Source: Chitinophaga pinensis
Lineage (GTDB): Bacteria > Bacteroidota > Bacteroidia > B-17B0 > Aurantibacillaceae
Reading direction: 5' to 3'
DNA length: 64,000 nucleotides
Assembly (NCBI GenBank): GCA_945860225.1
Contig: CAMAPT010000006.1
Location: 62,001 to 126,000 of the forward strand
Shown: positions 50,665-60,112 of the stretch, piece by piece
Layout of the letters: every line of letters begins with the position of its first letter
Position numbering within the stretch: position 1 is the first letter of the stretch
Translations under genes and position numbers: made by a program
Notes under the pieces: model-generated
Database searches by the model: none
What the model saw: only the letters and a program-made list of their open reading frames with translations
Told to the model about the DNA's origin: nothing

Positions 50665-53259
50665 TTGGACAACTCAACCACGTATATCGGAGAGCACCTA
50701 TGGATAGGTTATATTGGTAATGCTTTTATTTACCTATCGCTTCTTTCTGCTCTATTATCAGCTGTAGGCTATTATTTTAATTCCAAAGAAGTTTTAACCT
50801 CTGAATGGAAAAACTTCGCTAGAATTAATTTTTCCATTCACTCTTTTTCAATAATAGGAATTGCAGGTACCCTGTTTTTCATGTTATTCAACCATTTTTA
50901 CGAGTATTCGTATGTATGGCAGCATAGCAATAACAGCATGCCAATGGAATATATTCTATCCTGTTTTTGGGAAGGGCAAGAAGGTAGTTTTTTATTGTGG
51001 GCTTTTTGGAATATGGTTTTAGGAAACATTCTCCGAAAAACAATAGATGAAAAATGGGAAGCTCCAACAATGGCTGTTTTTGCCTTAGTACAAGTGTTTT
51101 TGGCAAGTATGCTATTAGGCATTTTTATTGGCGATTATAAATTAGGAACAAACCCATTTATTTTATTAAGAGAAAATCCTGAATTTGCTAATTTGCCATT
51201 TATTCAAATACCTGATTACTTATCTAAATTAGACGGGCGTGGATTAAATCCGTTATTAATGAATTATTGGATGACTATTCACCCCCCTACCCTGTTTTTA
51301 GGTTTTTCATCCACATTAGTTCCGTTTGCGTTTGCCATTGCTGGTTTATGGAAAAAAGATTTTACAACATGGCAAAAGCCTGCGTTAGTTTGGACTTTTT
51401 TCAGCATTATGATTTTAGGAACAGGTATTTTAATGGGGGGCGCCTGGGCTTATGAAGCATTAAGTTTTGGAGGTTTTTGGGCTTGGGATCCGGTTGAAAA
51501 CTCTTCATTAGTTCCGTGGCTAGTGATGGTTGGTGCTGGGCATGTCATGATTATTAATAAAAACAGAGGCGGTTCATTATTTATGACACACCTCATGGCT
51601 ATTTCTTCTTTTTTACTAGTGTTATACTCCACTTTTTTAACGAGAAGTGGCATTTTAGGAAACAGTTCGGTTCACGCCTTTACGGATTTGGGAATGCAAG
51701 CACAATTAGTGATTTATGTATTAACATTCGTATTGATTTGCGTGGTCTTGTTGATTCATGATAAACTGATTCGTGTATCTTATTTAATGGCCTCTTTTCT
51801 TATGCTGTTTTGGGGAATAATGCATGGTCATAAAATCACCCTTTTGTTAATTTGGCTTGGAGCCAGCTTAGTCATTACCATTTATTCGTATGTCAAATTT
51901 TTTCCAAAGGAGGAAGAGGAAGAAAAATTGTATTCGCGTGAATTTTGGATGTTTGTAGGTTCATTGGTATTCTTATTATCAGCCATGGTTATTACCTATT
52001 TTACGTCTATTCCGGTATTAAATAAACTATTTAACTTAGAAAAAGCTCCCATTAAAATTGCAGATTATAACAGGTGGATGATTCCGTTTACAATTATTTC
52101 ACTCCTTCTGATTGCCATCACTCAATATTTTAAGTATAAAAAAACAAATCCTAAGCAATTTCTAAAACACATTAGTTTATCTGGCTTAGCTGCAATTATT
52201 TTTGGACTTTCAGCAGTTATACCTTTATATTTTATAAAAGATTACTCGACTTCCAGCAACGCCGTTAAATGGGACTTGATATCTTACGCTCTTTTATTCA
52301 TTTCTGCATTATTTGCAGTATTTTCTAATCTGGATTATTGGATGCGGATGTTAAAAGGTAACATTCGCCACGCTGGTGCCTCGATTGCGCACATTGGTTT
52401 TGCTTTAATTTTATTAGGAGCTCTTATCTCTACCTCAAAAAAACAAACCATCTCTCAAAATACATCACAAAAAAATGTATCAAGTTTAGGCGAAAATTTT
52501 AATGCCAAAAAAAGTTTGGTGCTAACCATTGGAGATACGCTTCCTATGGGTAATTATTTGGTAACCTATACCGGAAAAGAACGAAAAGGAATTGATGTAT
52601 ATTTTAATATGGAGTACTATGCCAAAAATAAAGATGGCAAATTAACCAAAGCCTTCTCTTTAAGTCCAATGGTGCAAGATAACCCGCGTATGGGCCAAGC
52701 TTCGAATCCAGATACCAAACATTTTATAGGAAGTGATATTTATACACATATAACCTATGCTGATTTATCTGATACTAAAACCTTAAAAGCCGATGCGTAT
52801 AAAGAACCTACGAATTTTATTGGGCACATGCGCGATACTATTTTTGCTGATAATGCCATTATTTTAATAGATAGTATTACCACTAATTTGACCGAAGAAC
52901 AATATTCTAAAAACGATAGCTTATTAATTGTAACCGCTGTTTTAAAAGCAACTGATATCAACGGAAAAATCTATAGGGCAACACCTCAATACATTGTAAA
53001 AAACAATATGGTTTTACCAAATGAATTTGAAATAAATGAATTAGGGTTAAAATTCATTTTCTGGAAAATAAATCCTAATGAAGGAAGTATCGAGATACAA
53101 ATGAGTGAAAAAGTAAGTAATGCTAAAGAATTTGTCGTATTAGAAGCTTATATGTTTCCGTTTATTAATGTTTTATGGCTTGGTTGTCTCGTAATGGTTA
53201 TTGGAACAATAGTGGCTATTATCGAACGGAGACGGATTAACCGATTAAAAACACATTGA
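50665..53259 (+). CDS. ccmF: cytochrome c heme lyase subunit CcmF
   Basis: The 864-residue integral membrane protein has the CcmF/CcsA tryptophan-rich motif GGFWAWDPVENSSLVPWLV, the conserved IHPPTLFLGFSS segment, TRSGILGNSSVHAF and about 13-15 helices. A C-terminal periplasmic domain (LVLTIGDTLPMGNYLVTYTGKER and on) precedes the last helix. CcmF takes heme from CcmE and attaches it to apocytochromes. The start is a TTG at 50665; no ATG precedes the first helix. Genes for CcmG and CcmH are not seen near it. Confidence 0.93.
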   Translation: MDNSTTYIGEHLWIGYIGNAFIYLSLLSALLSAVGYYFNSKEVLTSEWKNFARINFSIHSFSIIGIAGTLFFMLFNHFYEYSYVWQHSNNSMPMEYILSCFWEGQEGSFLLWAFWNMVLGNILRKTIDEKWEAPTMAVFALVQVFLASMLLGIFIGDYKLGTNPFILLRENPEFANLPFIQIPDYLSKLDGRGLNPLLMNYWMTIHPPTLFLGFSSTLVPFAFAIAGLWKKDFTTWQKPALVWTFFSIMILGTGILMGGAWAYEALSFGGFWAWDPVENSSLVPWLVMVGAGHVMIINKNRGGSLFMTHLMAISSFLLVLYSTFLTRSGILGNSSVHAFTDLGMQAQLVIYVLTFVLICVVLLIHDKLIRVSYLMASFLMLFWGIMHGHKITLLLIWLGASLVITIYSYVKFFPKEEEEEKLYSREFWMFVGSLVFLLSAMVITYFTSIPVLNKLFNLEKAPIKIADYNRWMIPFTIISLLLIAITQYFKYKKTNPKQFLKHISLSGLAAIIFGLSAVIPLYFIKDYSTSSNAVKWDLISYALLFISALFAVFSNLDYWMRMLKGNIRHAGASIAHIGFALILLGALISTSKKQTISQNTSQKNVSSLGENFNAKKSLVLTIGDTLPMGNYLVTYTGKERKGIDVYFNMEYYAKNKDGKLTKAFSLSPMVQDNPRMGQASNPDTKHFIGSDIYTHITYADLSDTKTLKADAYKEPTNFIGHMRDTIFADNAIILIDSITTNLTEEQYSKNDSLLIVTAVLKATDINGKIYRATPQYIVKNNMVLPNEFEINELGLKFIFWKINPNEGSIEIQMSEKVSNAKEFVVLEAYMFPFINVLWLGCLVMVIGTIVAIIERRRINRLKTH

Positions 53260-53262
53260 TTT

Positions 53263-54063
53263 TTGAATAATCCGCTCAACATAGTTATCATCGGCACCGG
53301 AAATGTTGCTAATCACTTCGCCAATGCTTTTCGTACTATAGAAAATTTTCATCTAACTCAGGTTTTTAATCACCAAAATTCTCGCAAAGCCCAACTGTTT
53401 GCTAAACAATTTCAGTGTGATTTAATTACGGATTATGCTGCAATTAATTCAACCGCTGATCTATATATTATTGCGGTAAAAGATGACGCCATAAACCAAG
53501 TAGTCGTTAATTTAATTCCATTACATTTAAAAGGGATAGTCGTTCATACATCCGGAAGTATGGCTATAGAAGTTTTAGAAAAAGCAGCTTCTTCTGTTGG
53601 TGTTTTGTATCCTTTACAATCATTTTATAAGGGGGCAATTATAGATTGGAAATCAACACCTATTTTGATTGAAGGCAATACGCCAAATGTTCAAAGAAAA
53701 CTGAAACAATTGGCTAGTTATATTTCAAAGAAAGTTCAAGTTATCGATTCTAAAAACAGACTTCAAATTCATTTATCAGCTGTATTTGCCTGCAATTTTA
53801 CGAATGCTATGTACGTGGCAGCCTATGAATTGATTGAAAAAAATATCTCCAAAAAAAACACCCATTTATTGCAACCTATCATGTTGCATTCTTTTGAAAA
53901 GTTACAAAACATACATCCTAAAAAAGCTCAAACTGGTCCAGCTATGCGAAAAGACCAACTAGTTATGAAAAAACACCTTCATCTGCTAAAAGAGGATCAA
54001 CAACTTACCAAAGTATATAAAACACTGTCCGAACTCATTTTAAAACAACAATATTCTGTCTGA
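53263..54063 (+). CDS. Rossmann-fold and DUF2520 domain protein
   Basis: The 266-residue protein has an NAD(P)-binding start (NIVIIGTGNVANHFANAF) and the DUF2520 C-terminal helical domain (LHLSAVFACNFTNAMYVAAYEL and HPKKAQTGPAMRKDQLVMKKHL). The architecture resembles 6-phosphogluconate or ketopantoate-type dehydrogenases, but the substrate is unknown. The start is a TTG three bases after the ccmF stop. In Bacteroidota this gene is commonly followed by kdsC, as here (2-base gap). Confidence 0.88.
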   Translation: MNNPLNIVIIGTGNVANHFANAFRTIENFHLTQVFNHQNSRKAQLFAKQFQCDLITDYAAINSTADLYIIAVKDDAINQVVVNLIPLHLKGIVVHTSGSMAIEVLEKAASSVGVLYPLQSFYKGAIIDWKSTPILIEGNTPNVQRKLKQLASYISKKVQVIDSKNRLQIHLSAVFACNFTNAMYVAAYELIEKNISKKNTHLLQPIMLHSFEKLQNIHPKKAQTGPAMRKDQLVMKKHLHLLKEDQQLTKVYKTLSELILKQQYSV

Positions 54064-54065
54064 TT

Positions 54066-54578
54066 ATGGAAAACTTCAAACAAAAATTAACCCGTATTAA
54101 AACATTACTATTTGACGTAGATGGCGTGTTGACAAATGGTCAAGTTTTATTAATGGAAAATGGTGAATTTGTTCGAAATATGAATTCAAAAGATGGTTAT
54201 GCCCTCCAATTAGCTGTTAAAAAAGGGTATCGCGTCGGAATCATTACTGGAGGTAATAGTCAAACTGTTAAAAATGCTTTGCTAAGTTTAGGCATCCAAG
54301 ATGTTTTTTTATCGCAAAGTGATAAACTTCAATGCTATAAAGATTATATCTACGAAAACGAATTAAATGAAGAAGAAATTTTGTTTATGGGCGATGATTT
54401 ACCCGACTATGAGGTGATGAAACGAGTTGGCATTGCGGCTTGTCCATTTAATGCTGCTCATGAAATAAAAGAAATTTCTATTTACATTTCTAATAGAAAT
54501 GGCGGAGAAACTTGTGTACGTGATATCATCGAACAAGTCATGAGATCTCAAGGCACATGGGAAATTAATGGTTGGTAA
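54066..54578 (+). CDS. kdsC: 3-deoxy-D-manno-octulosonate 8-phosphate phosphatase (KdsC-like HAD)
   Basis: The 170-residue HAD phosphatase has the nucleophile motif LLFDVDGVLTNG (Asp17, Asp19), IITGGNSQTV, and FMGDDLPDYEVMKRVGI. Its short cap-less C1-type form is that of KdsC, which frees KDO for the lipid A core. A YrbI-type role fits the outer membrane made by this organism. It follows the DUF2520 gene by two bases. Confidence 0.9.
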   Translation: MENFKQKLTRIKTLLFDVDGVLTNGQVLLMENGEFVRNMNSKDGYALQLAVKKGYRVGIITGGNSQTVKNALLSLGIQDVFLSQSDKLQCYKDYIYENELNEEEILFMGDDLPDYEVMKRVGIAACPFNAAHEIKEISIYISNRNGGETCVRDIIEQVMRSQGTWEINGW

Positions 54579-54711
54579 TTCCTAGTAAACTAACAAAATA
54601 AACTATTCGAAATGGATATAAATCTTTATACCCTGCCATACTTTCCACACATTTTTACTAATTTTTTAAAATCTTGCTAATAAACTACAAAAAAGCCATA
54701 AATATTTTTTT

Positions 54712-54736
54712 AAAAGTTCTCAATTAGAGAACTTTT
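54712..54736. repeat. palindrome upstream of higBA (operator or terminator)
   Basis: AAAAGTTCTC (54712-54721), loop AATTA, GAGAACTTTT (54727-54736) is a perfect 10-bp repeat followed by two more T. It may bind HigA, because a -7-like element (TATATTTA, 54742-54749) follows at once and the toxin gene starts at 54790. It may also end kdsC transcription. Confidence 0.6.
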
Positions 54737-54789
54737 TTGCTATATTTACTACAAATCATTATCGTTCATTAAATTGATGTATAAACAAA

Positions 54790-55083
54790 ATGCACATTAT
54801 TTCACGTCTAACGCTTATTAATTTTTGGAAAAAACATCCAGATGCAGAAACTCCACTCCGGGTGTGGTTTAAAAAAGTTGAACAAGCTAAATGGAAAAAC
54901 ATTAGTGAACTTAAAGCAGAATTTCCATCTGCTGATTATATTGGAAATGAAAGAATTGTGTTTGATATTAAAGGAAACAATTACCGAGTCGTTGTCCTTG
55001 TATTTTTCAAAGGACAAAAAATATTCATACGATTTGTAGGCACACATGCAGAATATGATAAAATAGATGCAAAAAAAACTTAA
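54790..55083 (+). CDS. higB: HigB-type mRNA interferase toxin
   Basis: The 97-residue protein matches the HigB toxin family (PF09907): MHIISRLTLINFWKKHPDAE, LRVWFKKVEQAKWKNISELK and FIRFVGTHAEYDKIDA. It is a RelE-fold ribonuclease that would cut mRNA on the ribosome. Toxin-first order with the antitoxin starting 13 bases after the stop is usual for higBA. The palindrome upstream suggests autoregulation. Confidence 0.92.
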   Translation: MHIISRLTLINFWKKHPDAETPLRVWFKKVEQAKWKNISELKAEFPSADYIGNERIVFDIKGNNYRVVVLVFFKGQKIFIRFVGTHAEYDKIDAKKT

Positions 55084-55096
55084 TAAAACAGAAAAA

Positions 55097-55456
55097 ATGA
55101 AAAATATTAAACCTGTACGTACTAAAGGAGATTATAAAGCCGCTCTTGAAAGAATCGAGGAGTTAATAGCCCAAAATCCTAAAAAAGGAACAGATGCTTA
55201 TGATGAGCTCGATATTATAGGCACACTTGTATCTGCGTACGAAGATATTCATTATCCAATAGAAGCTCCCGATCCTGTAGAAGCAGTAAGGTACATGATG
55301 GAAGAAGAAGGGCTAAAACCTAAGGATCTTGTAACATACTTTGGTAGTAAGGGAAATGTTTCAGAATTTTTTAGTCATAAAAGAAAATTGTCTTTACGAG
55401 TAATTAAAGCACTTCATGATAATTTTAATCTTCCTTATGAAGTTTTAATTGCATAA
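55097..55456 (+). CDS. higA: HigA-type antitoxin with HTH domain
   Basis: The 119-residue antitoxin starts at the ATG at 55097 (MKNIKPVRTKGDYKAALERIEEL); a longer frame from 55067 overlaps higB and is less likely. A helical N-terminal part is followed by an XRE-like helix-turn-helix (MMEEEGLKPKDLVTYFGSKGNVSEFFSHKRKLSLRVIK in landmark blocks). It would bind HigB and the upstream palindrome. A hairpin terminator ends the unit. Confidence 0.9.
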   Translation: MKNIKPVRTKGDYKAALERIEELIAQNPKKGTDAYDELDIIGTLVSAYEDIHYPIEAPDPVEAVRYMMEEEGLKPKDLVTYFGSKGNVSEFFSHKRKLSLRVIKALHDNFNLPYEVLIA

Positions 55457-55472
55457 ATGATTACTCACTAAA

Positions 55473-55497
55473 AAAGCCATTCGAAATGAATGGCTTT
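55473..55497. terminator. bidirectional terminator between higA and tRNA-His
   Basis: AAAGCCATTC (55473-55482), loop GAAAT, GAATGGCTTT (55488-55497) forms a perfect 10-bp stem. On the minus strand it is followed by a T6 run beginning in the stem, and on the plus strand by TCTTGTTTT, so it can serve both convergent genes. Confidence 0.75.
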
Positions 55498-55507
55498 CTT
55501 GTTTTAG

Positions 55508-55582
55508 GGTAAGTAATCGGGTTCGAACCGACGACCCCCAGAACCACAATCTGGTGCTCTAACCGACTGAGCTATACCTACC
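55508..55582 (-). tRNA. tRNA-His (anticodon GTG)
   Basis: The minus strand folds as a cloverleaf: acceptor GTAGGTA with TACTTAC, D arm AGCTCAGTCGGTTAGAGC, anticodon arm CCAGATTGTGGTTCTGG with GTG in the loop, and T arm with GGTTCGAACC. A G at position -1 (55582) faces the discriminator C (55508), the mark of tRNA-His. The CCA end is not encoded. Confidence 0.96.
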
Positions 55583-55663
55583 GTTTGAGGTGCAAATGTA
55601 ATAAAATATTTTATTACACGAAAAAAATGGGTACAATTTTCATTTAATTTAATTCTTAATTGA

Positions 55664-58021
55664 TTAATACTTGAAATTATAAGTAATAGCCGGAATAATA
55701 GACCCAACAACAGAATATCTAACGGCTTCTGTATTCATTGGATAATCCGGATTATTTCTGAAATAAATCGAAAATGCATTTCTACGGTTATATACATTAT
55801 ACACGCTAATAGCAATGGTTTGCTTATACCTACGTTTTTCGTTTTTCTTGAAATTATACGTAATACCTAAATCGGCACGATGGTATGGCGTATTACGATA
55901 ATTATTTCGTTTGTTATCAGTATTATAAGGAATAATATATCCTTGTACCTCTACTTTAGCCGTAGGAAAAGTAGCTGGTGTACCTGTTTGATAAACAAAA
56001 TTTGCCGAAAAACTCCATTGCTTATTTAAATCATATATCATAACCGTATTAATATTATGCGTTCTATCGTATTTAGATAAAAACCACTCATCGTTACTAA
56101 TTCCTCTTACTTTTCTTTCTGTTTTCGATAACGTATAACTTACCCAGCCATTTAAACGACCTTTAGCTTTTTTAACATACATTTCTAATCCATATGCTCT
56201 ACCCTTTCCCTGAACCAAATCAGCTTCCAAATATTTATTTAGTAATAAATTTGAATTATCTAAGTAGTCTAACTGATTTTTTAAGTCTTTATAATAGACT
56301 TCTGCAGAAGTCTCAAAAACATTTTCATTAAAATTTCTAAAATAACCCAAAGTCAATTGATCGGCAATCAGTGGTTTTATATTATTTGTAACTGGCGTAT
56401 AAATATCCAAAGGAGTAGAAGCTGCTGTATTTGAAACAATATGTAAATACTGCGACATTCTATTAAAACCAAGCTTAACAGAACTTTGATCGTTGATGGT
56501 ATAATTAACTGACAAACGAGGTTCTGGAGTATTATAACTCTTTATGGTTTGTGCTTCAGCTATGGATTCTACTTTGTCTAATGGCTTACTTTCATTGGGA
56601 ATCGTATCTCTATAAGTATACTTAGTTCCTTTTCCTGTATAGTTAAACAGTGACCAACGAATACCATACTGTAATGATAACCTGTTAGATAATTTCTGTT
56701 CATTATCCAAATAAAACGCATATTCAATTCCATATTGGTTATCTAAACTAATATTAGATTCATTACCCCCTTGAGATGTAATAACAGCTTTACCCGGCTT
56801 AAAAGTGTATAAAATTCCTTGTGCACCAAAACGAATGGTATTTTTACTATTCAGGTAATAAATTAAATCAGGCTTTAAACTGTAATTGATGATATTGGAT
56901 GTCCAATCAAATTTTTGGCTATTTCCTTCATCTCTGAATCCTAGTTGATAGGTATAATTGCTATAAAACGACGTGATATTCATAAATAATTTACTGTTAA
57001 AAATATGATTCCAACGAAGTGTGGCCGTACTATTTCCCCAATTAAATTTAAACCCGGCTCCAAATACATCTCTTCCCAAATAACCACTGGCAAACACGGT
57101 GTTTTTTTCGTTGATTCTCCAATTTAATTTAGACGTTAAATCATAAAAATAAAATTGAGCATCTTTTAAACTAGGTTGTCGTTGAGCTAAAAAAGGCTTT
57201 GCCAATACATCTATATAACTTCGTCTGGCCGCCACAATAAAAGAAGCTTTGTCTTTAAAAATCGGTGCCTCAATGGATAATCGACTAAAAATAGTTCCTA
57301 ATCCTCCATTTACTTCGAGTTTTTTACTGTTTCCTTCTTTCATTCGAATGTCTAAAACCGAAGACGCGCGACCGCCATATTGTGATGGAATTCCTCCTTT
57401 AATTAATTTCACATCCTTTACAGCGTCCGGATTAAAAATGGAAAAAAATCCAAATAAATGAGATGAATTATAAACAGGAGCTTCGTCCATTAACACCAAG
57501 TTCTGGTCAATATTGCCACCACGCACGTTGAATCCACTGGCACCCTCACCCACAGTTGTTACTCCAGGTAATAATTGTATGCTTTTCACAATATCTACTT
57601 CTCCTAATAAAGCTGGCATTTTTTGAATTTGTTTGATATCAAGCTTTGCCACGCTCATTTCCATACTTTTCACATTTTGATCTTCTTTTTCAGAAGAAAT
57701 AACGACCTCGTCCAATTCCGTTCCTTCTTCACCCATTTCAAGACTTAAACTTTGATTCGCATCTAAGTCAATGGATTTCATGATTGTTTTATATCCAACA
57801 AATGAAAATACCAAAGTGTCTGGCCCTTTCGGCAATGTTAAAGAGTAAAAACCATAAGCATTGGTGCTTGTACCTATTTGTGAGTTTTTTTTATAAACGG
57901 TAACTCCTATCAATGCCTCTCCATTTTTAATATCTTTAACGTAGCCAATTACTGTAAATTTTTGCTGAGCCTGAATCTGAACAAATGAGATTATGAGGAT
58001 AAAAAAAATAAATTTTTGCAT
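55664..58021 (-). CDS. TonB-dependent outer-membrane receptor with carboxypeptidase-regulatory-like domain
   Basis: The 785-residue protein starts at the ATG at 58021 (MQKFIFFILIISFVQIQAQQ), a signal peptide; nine residues of a longer frame before it are not needed. Residues about 22-100 form the CarboxypepD_reg-like domain (FTVIGYVKDIKNGEALIGVTVYKK). A plug follows (LLGEVDIVKSIQLLPGVTTVGEGASGFNVRGGNIDQNLVLMDEAP in landmark blocks) and then a 22-strand barrel ending in aromatic strands. No SusD-like partner is near, so it is not a standard SusCD pair; the ligand is unknown. Relatives include siderophore, vitamin and peptide receptors. Confidence 0.92.
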   Translation of the reverse strand: MQKFIFFILIISFVQIQAQQKFTVIGYVKDIKNGEALIGVTVYKKNSQIGTSTNAYGFYSLTLPKGPDTLVFSFVGYKTIMKSIDLDANQSLSLEMGEEGTELDEVVISSEKEDQNVKSMEMSVAKLDIKQIQKMPALLGEVDIVKSIQLLPGVTTVGEGASGFNVRGGNIDQNLVLMDEAPVYNSSHLFGFFSIFNPDAVKDVKLIKGGIPSQYGGRASSVLDIRMKEGNSKKLEVNGGLGTIFSRLSIEAPIFKDKASFIVAARRSYIDVLAKPFLAQRQPSLKDAQFYFYDLTSKLNWRINEKNTVFASGYLGRDVFGAGFKFNWGNSTATLRWNHIFNSKLFMNITSFYSNYTYQLGFRDEGNSQKFDWTSNIINYSLKPDLIYYLNSKNTIRFGAQGILYTFKPGKAVITSQGGNESNISLDNQYGIEYAFYLDNEQKLSNRLSLQYGIRWSLFNYTGKGTKYTYRDTIPNESKPLDKVESIAEAQTIKSYNTPEPRLSVNYTINDQSSVKLGFNRMSQYLHIVSNTAASTPLDIYTPVTNNIKPLIADQLTLGYFRNFNENVFETSAEVYYKDLKNQLDYLDNSNLLLNKYLEADLVQGKGRAYGLEMYVKKAKGRLNGWVSYTLSKTERKVRGISNDEWFLSKYDRTHNINTVMIYDLNKQWSFSANFVYQTGTPATFPTAKVEVQGYIIPYNTDNKRNNYRNTPYHRADLGITYNFKKNEKRRYKQTIAISVYNVYNRRNAFSIYFRNNPDYPMNTEAVRYSVVGSIIPAITYNFKY

Positions 58022-58045
58022 GAAATAATAACTATAGTATAGTAA

Positions 58046-58053
58046 CAAACTTA
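58046..58053 (-). promoter_or_regulatory. candidate -7 element of the TonB receptor gene
   Basis: TAAGTTTG on the minus strand is a full TAnnTTTG match, 24 bases before the ATG. No TTG stands at the expected -33 spacing. Confidence 0.35.
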
Positions 58054-58135
58054 GTAAAGTTTTAATAATTTTTGATTTTAATACTCAAACATAACAGCTT
58101 GTAATGTAAATAGTTTATTGTTGTTATTTAAATAC

Positions 58136-58166
58136 AAAAAGCTGCCTCCATTTAATGAGACAGCTT
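58136..58166 (-). terminator. terminator of the collagen-like lipoprotein gene
   Basis: On the minus strand AAGCTGTCTC (58166-58157) pairs with GGAGGCAGCTT (58149-58139) with one internal mismatch, followed by a T run. It lies 49 bases after the stop codon at 58215. Confidence 0.7.
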
Positions 58167-58214
58167 GATGAAAATATATATTAAGATTAAATTTTAGTTA
58201 AAGGATTAACCCTA

Positions 58215-58739
58215 TTAATCTATAATGTTAAAAGTGTTTTTAACTTCTTTATAATTAGTTAAATCAACTTCTGGATGCTTAACTAATTGAGAAGCGGCAA
58301 TTACAACAATTTTAAAAGTTTGCTCACCAGGATTATTTCCTTGAGTTAAATCTGAATCTTGCGCAAGAATTGTGACACCTCCAACATAAGTATTAACTTC
58401 TAAAGTAGTAGAATAATTTTCTGTCGGATAATACGTCAAAGGTAATTGATTATATCCAGAACCCACTTTCATATAAACTAGAACCGCGCCTTTATCAATA
58501 ATTGATTGGGTAATTGTAGCATATGTGAACGAAATTTCCCAATTTTTATCTGTGGCATTATATGTCCATGCAGAAGATTTTATAGAAGAAGATGCTACGT
58601 TAGCATTACCATCTTTTCCGTTTATACCTGGAGTACCTGCAGGACCCGTGTCTCCTTTTTTACATGAAGTTAAAGTTAAACCCATAGTTAACGCTAACCC
58701 AGCGAAAACCATTGAAATTGTTTTGATTGTTTTTTTCAT
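58215..58739 (-). CDS. lipoprotein with a short collagen-like stretch
   Basis: From the ATG at 58739 the protein has 174 residues: a lipoprotein signal (MGLTLTSCKKG, lipid on Cys), a short collagen-like Gly-x-y run (GDTGPAGTPGINGKDGN) and a beta-rich domain (WTYNATDKNWEISFTYATIT and on). An open frame from 58802 adds 21 residues before the signal and is unlikely. Such surface lipoproteins are frequent in Bacteroidota and have no known role. The following TonB receptor gene is on the same strand, separated by a terminator. Confidence 0.82.
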   Translation of the reverse strand: MKKTIKTISMVFAGLALTMGLTLTSCKKGDTGPAGTPGINGKDGNANVASSSIKSSAWTYNATDKNWEISFTYATITQSIIDKGAVLVYMKVGSGYNQLPLTYYPTENYSTTLEVNTYVGGVTILAQDSDLTQGNNPGEQTFKIVVIAASQLVKHPEVDLTNYKEVKNTFNIID

Positions 58740-59012
58740 AGTTAAGTATGTTATTAAATGATTTATTGAACTCTTGTCAACATTCATTAATTCAAAAATC
58801 AACCTACATCAACGAAATTAAACACTGTTAATCATAAAAAGAATCACTTACTTTTTTGAATTAATTAGTTAACTTGTTAGAAATAAAACTGAATTATGCC
58901 TTAAAGTTTATTACAAAAGTTCTTTTTGATAAAAATAGAAACAAATCTTTAAATGACAAAATAACACCTTTAAATGATTATTTAAAGTGATAAATGCTTA
59001 TGAAATTTGACT

Positions 59013-59375
59013 GTGAACAAAATTATAGGAGAAAGAATACGTCAATTAAGAGCCCTACGTGGGTTAAGTCAAGATAATATGGCTGACGAGATTGGTATGA
59101 GTGCCGGAAATTTTGGAAAAATAGAACGAGGAGAAATTGATGTCAGTGCGTCTAACCTTATTCAAATAGCAAAAGTGTTAGGTGTGAGTGTCAGTGATTT
59201 TTTTGATGACAAACCAATAACAACAATTTCAGAACCAAAGCCTGAATTTGGATACGCTTCTAAATTAGAATTAAACCAAGTAACTAAAGCTCTTCAATCT
59301 CTTGCAGAGCAAATTAATAATCTCCGTGAAGAATTACCGACGAAAAAACCTGCCAAAAAAACAAAAAAACAATAA
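59013..59375 (+). CDS. XRE-family transcriptional regulator
   Basis: The protein has about 120 residues. Residues 1-60 form an HTH_3 domain (IGERIRQLRALRGLSQDNMADEIGMSAGNFGKIERGEIDVS in landmark blocks), followed by a short coiled segment (LNQVTKALQSLAEQINNLREEL) likely for dimerisation and a Lys-rich tail (KKPAKKTKKQ). I use the GTG at 59013; a TTG two codons earlier (59007) is also possible. No phage or toxin partner is near. It borders the large gene-free block to its right. Confidence 0.85.
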   Translation: MNKIIGERIRQLRALRGLSQDNMADEIGMSAGNFGKIERGEIDVSASNLIQIAKVLGVSVSDFFDDKPITTISEPKPEFGYASKLELNQVTKALQSLAEQINNLREELPTKKPAKKTKKQ

Positions 59376-59577
59376 ACACAATTTCTAGTTTTTATCTCAT
59401 TAATCTTTTTTAAAAACCCTCGAAATTTGTAAAAAAATATCCTAATTATTTCGGTCAAAAATTAGAACTAAACGAAAGATCTCAATTATTACACATAGCA
59501 ACTTCATTCGTTAAAAAAGATTACGAAAGGCAATACCTTAAAATAATCTATCTATTAATCATTTTATATCCATTTAT

Positions 59578-59604
59578 TCTTTCTAGTCTTAATAACTAGA
59601 AAGA
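59578..59604. repeat. inverted repeat after the XRE gene
   Basis: TCTTTCTAGT (59578-59587) and ACTAGAAAGA (59595-59604) are perfect 10-bp arms around CTTAATA. No T run follows and the XRE stop is 200 bases away, so this is probably not its terminator. Confidence 0.6.
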
Positions 59605-60068
59605 GTATATGAAAATCCTCCACATAAAATGATAGTTTATTAGTCTTAAAATAGTATATATTTTTTTATACTTTTCTACGTTTCTTAAATTATTATTTTA
59701 TTTAATAATGCTAGTAGACTGATTAGTCAATCAAAATGGGATTTAAAAAATTTTATTTCTAATAATTTACTATATAATTGATTGTTTACCTCGAAATAAT
59801 TTTTCAAGTCTAAATTCATATAACGAGTTTACAATTTTTTGTGTAATAAATAATTTAGATTATTGAATAAAATATTATAACAATTGTAAAAACAATAGTT
59901 AGGTTAATGTTTTAAAATTGAATTTGTTTCAAAATAGTTATGAAAGAAACACTTCTCATATCAAAAATCAAAGTATAGACTCCAATATCAGAAAATAAAT
60001 AGATCCTAGAATTTTTCATTTATTAATGCATTTCAATGAACAATTCTAAATATTAAAAATCATAATAG

Positions 60069-60112
60069 GAATTAGTCAAAGTAAATTAAAACCACTTTAC
60101 TGTGACTAATTC
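60069..60112. repeat. long hairpin in the gene-free block
   Basis: GAATTAGTCA (60069-60078) pairs with TGACTAATTC (60103-60112); after one A-G mismatch AGTAAA (60080-60085) pairs with TTTACT (60096-60101). The loop is 10 bases. Confidence 0.65.

Noticed and set aside
55508-55582. Integrated element at tRNA-His
   Set aside because: No integrase gene or repeated tRNA end is found near the tRNA; the neighbouring genes are a higBA pair and a receptor gene with ordinary terminators.
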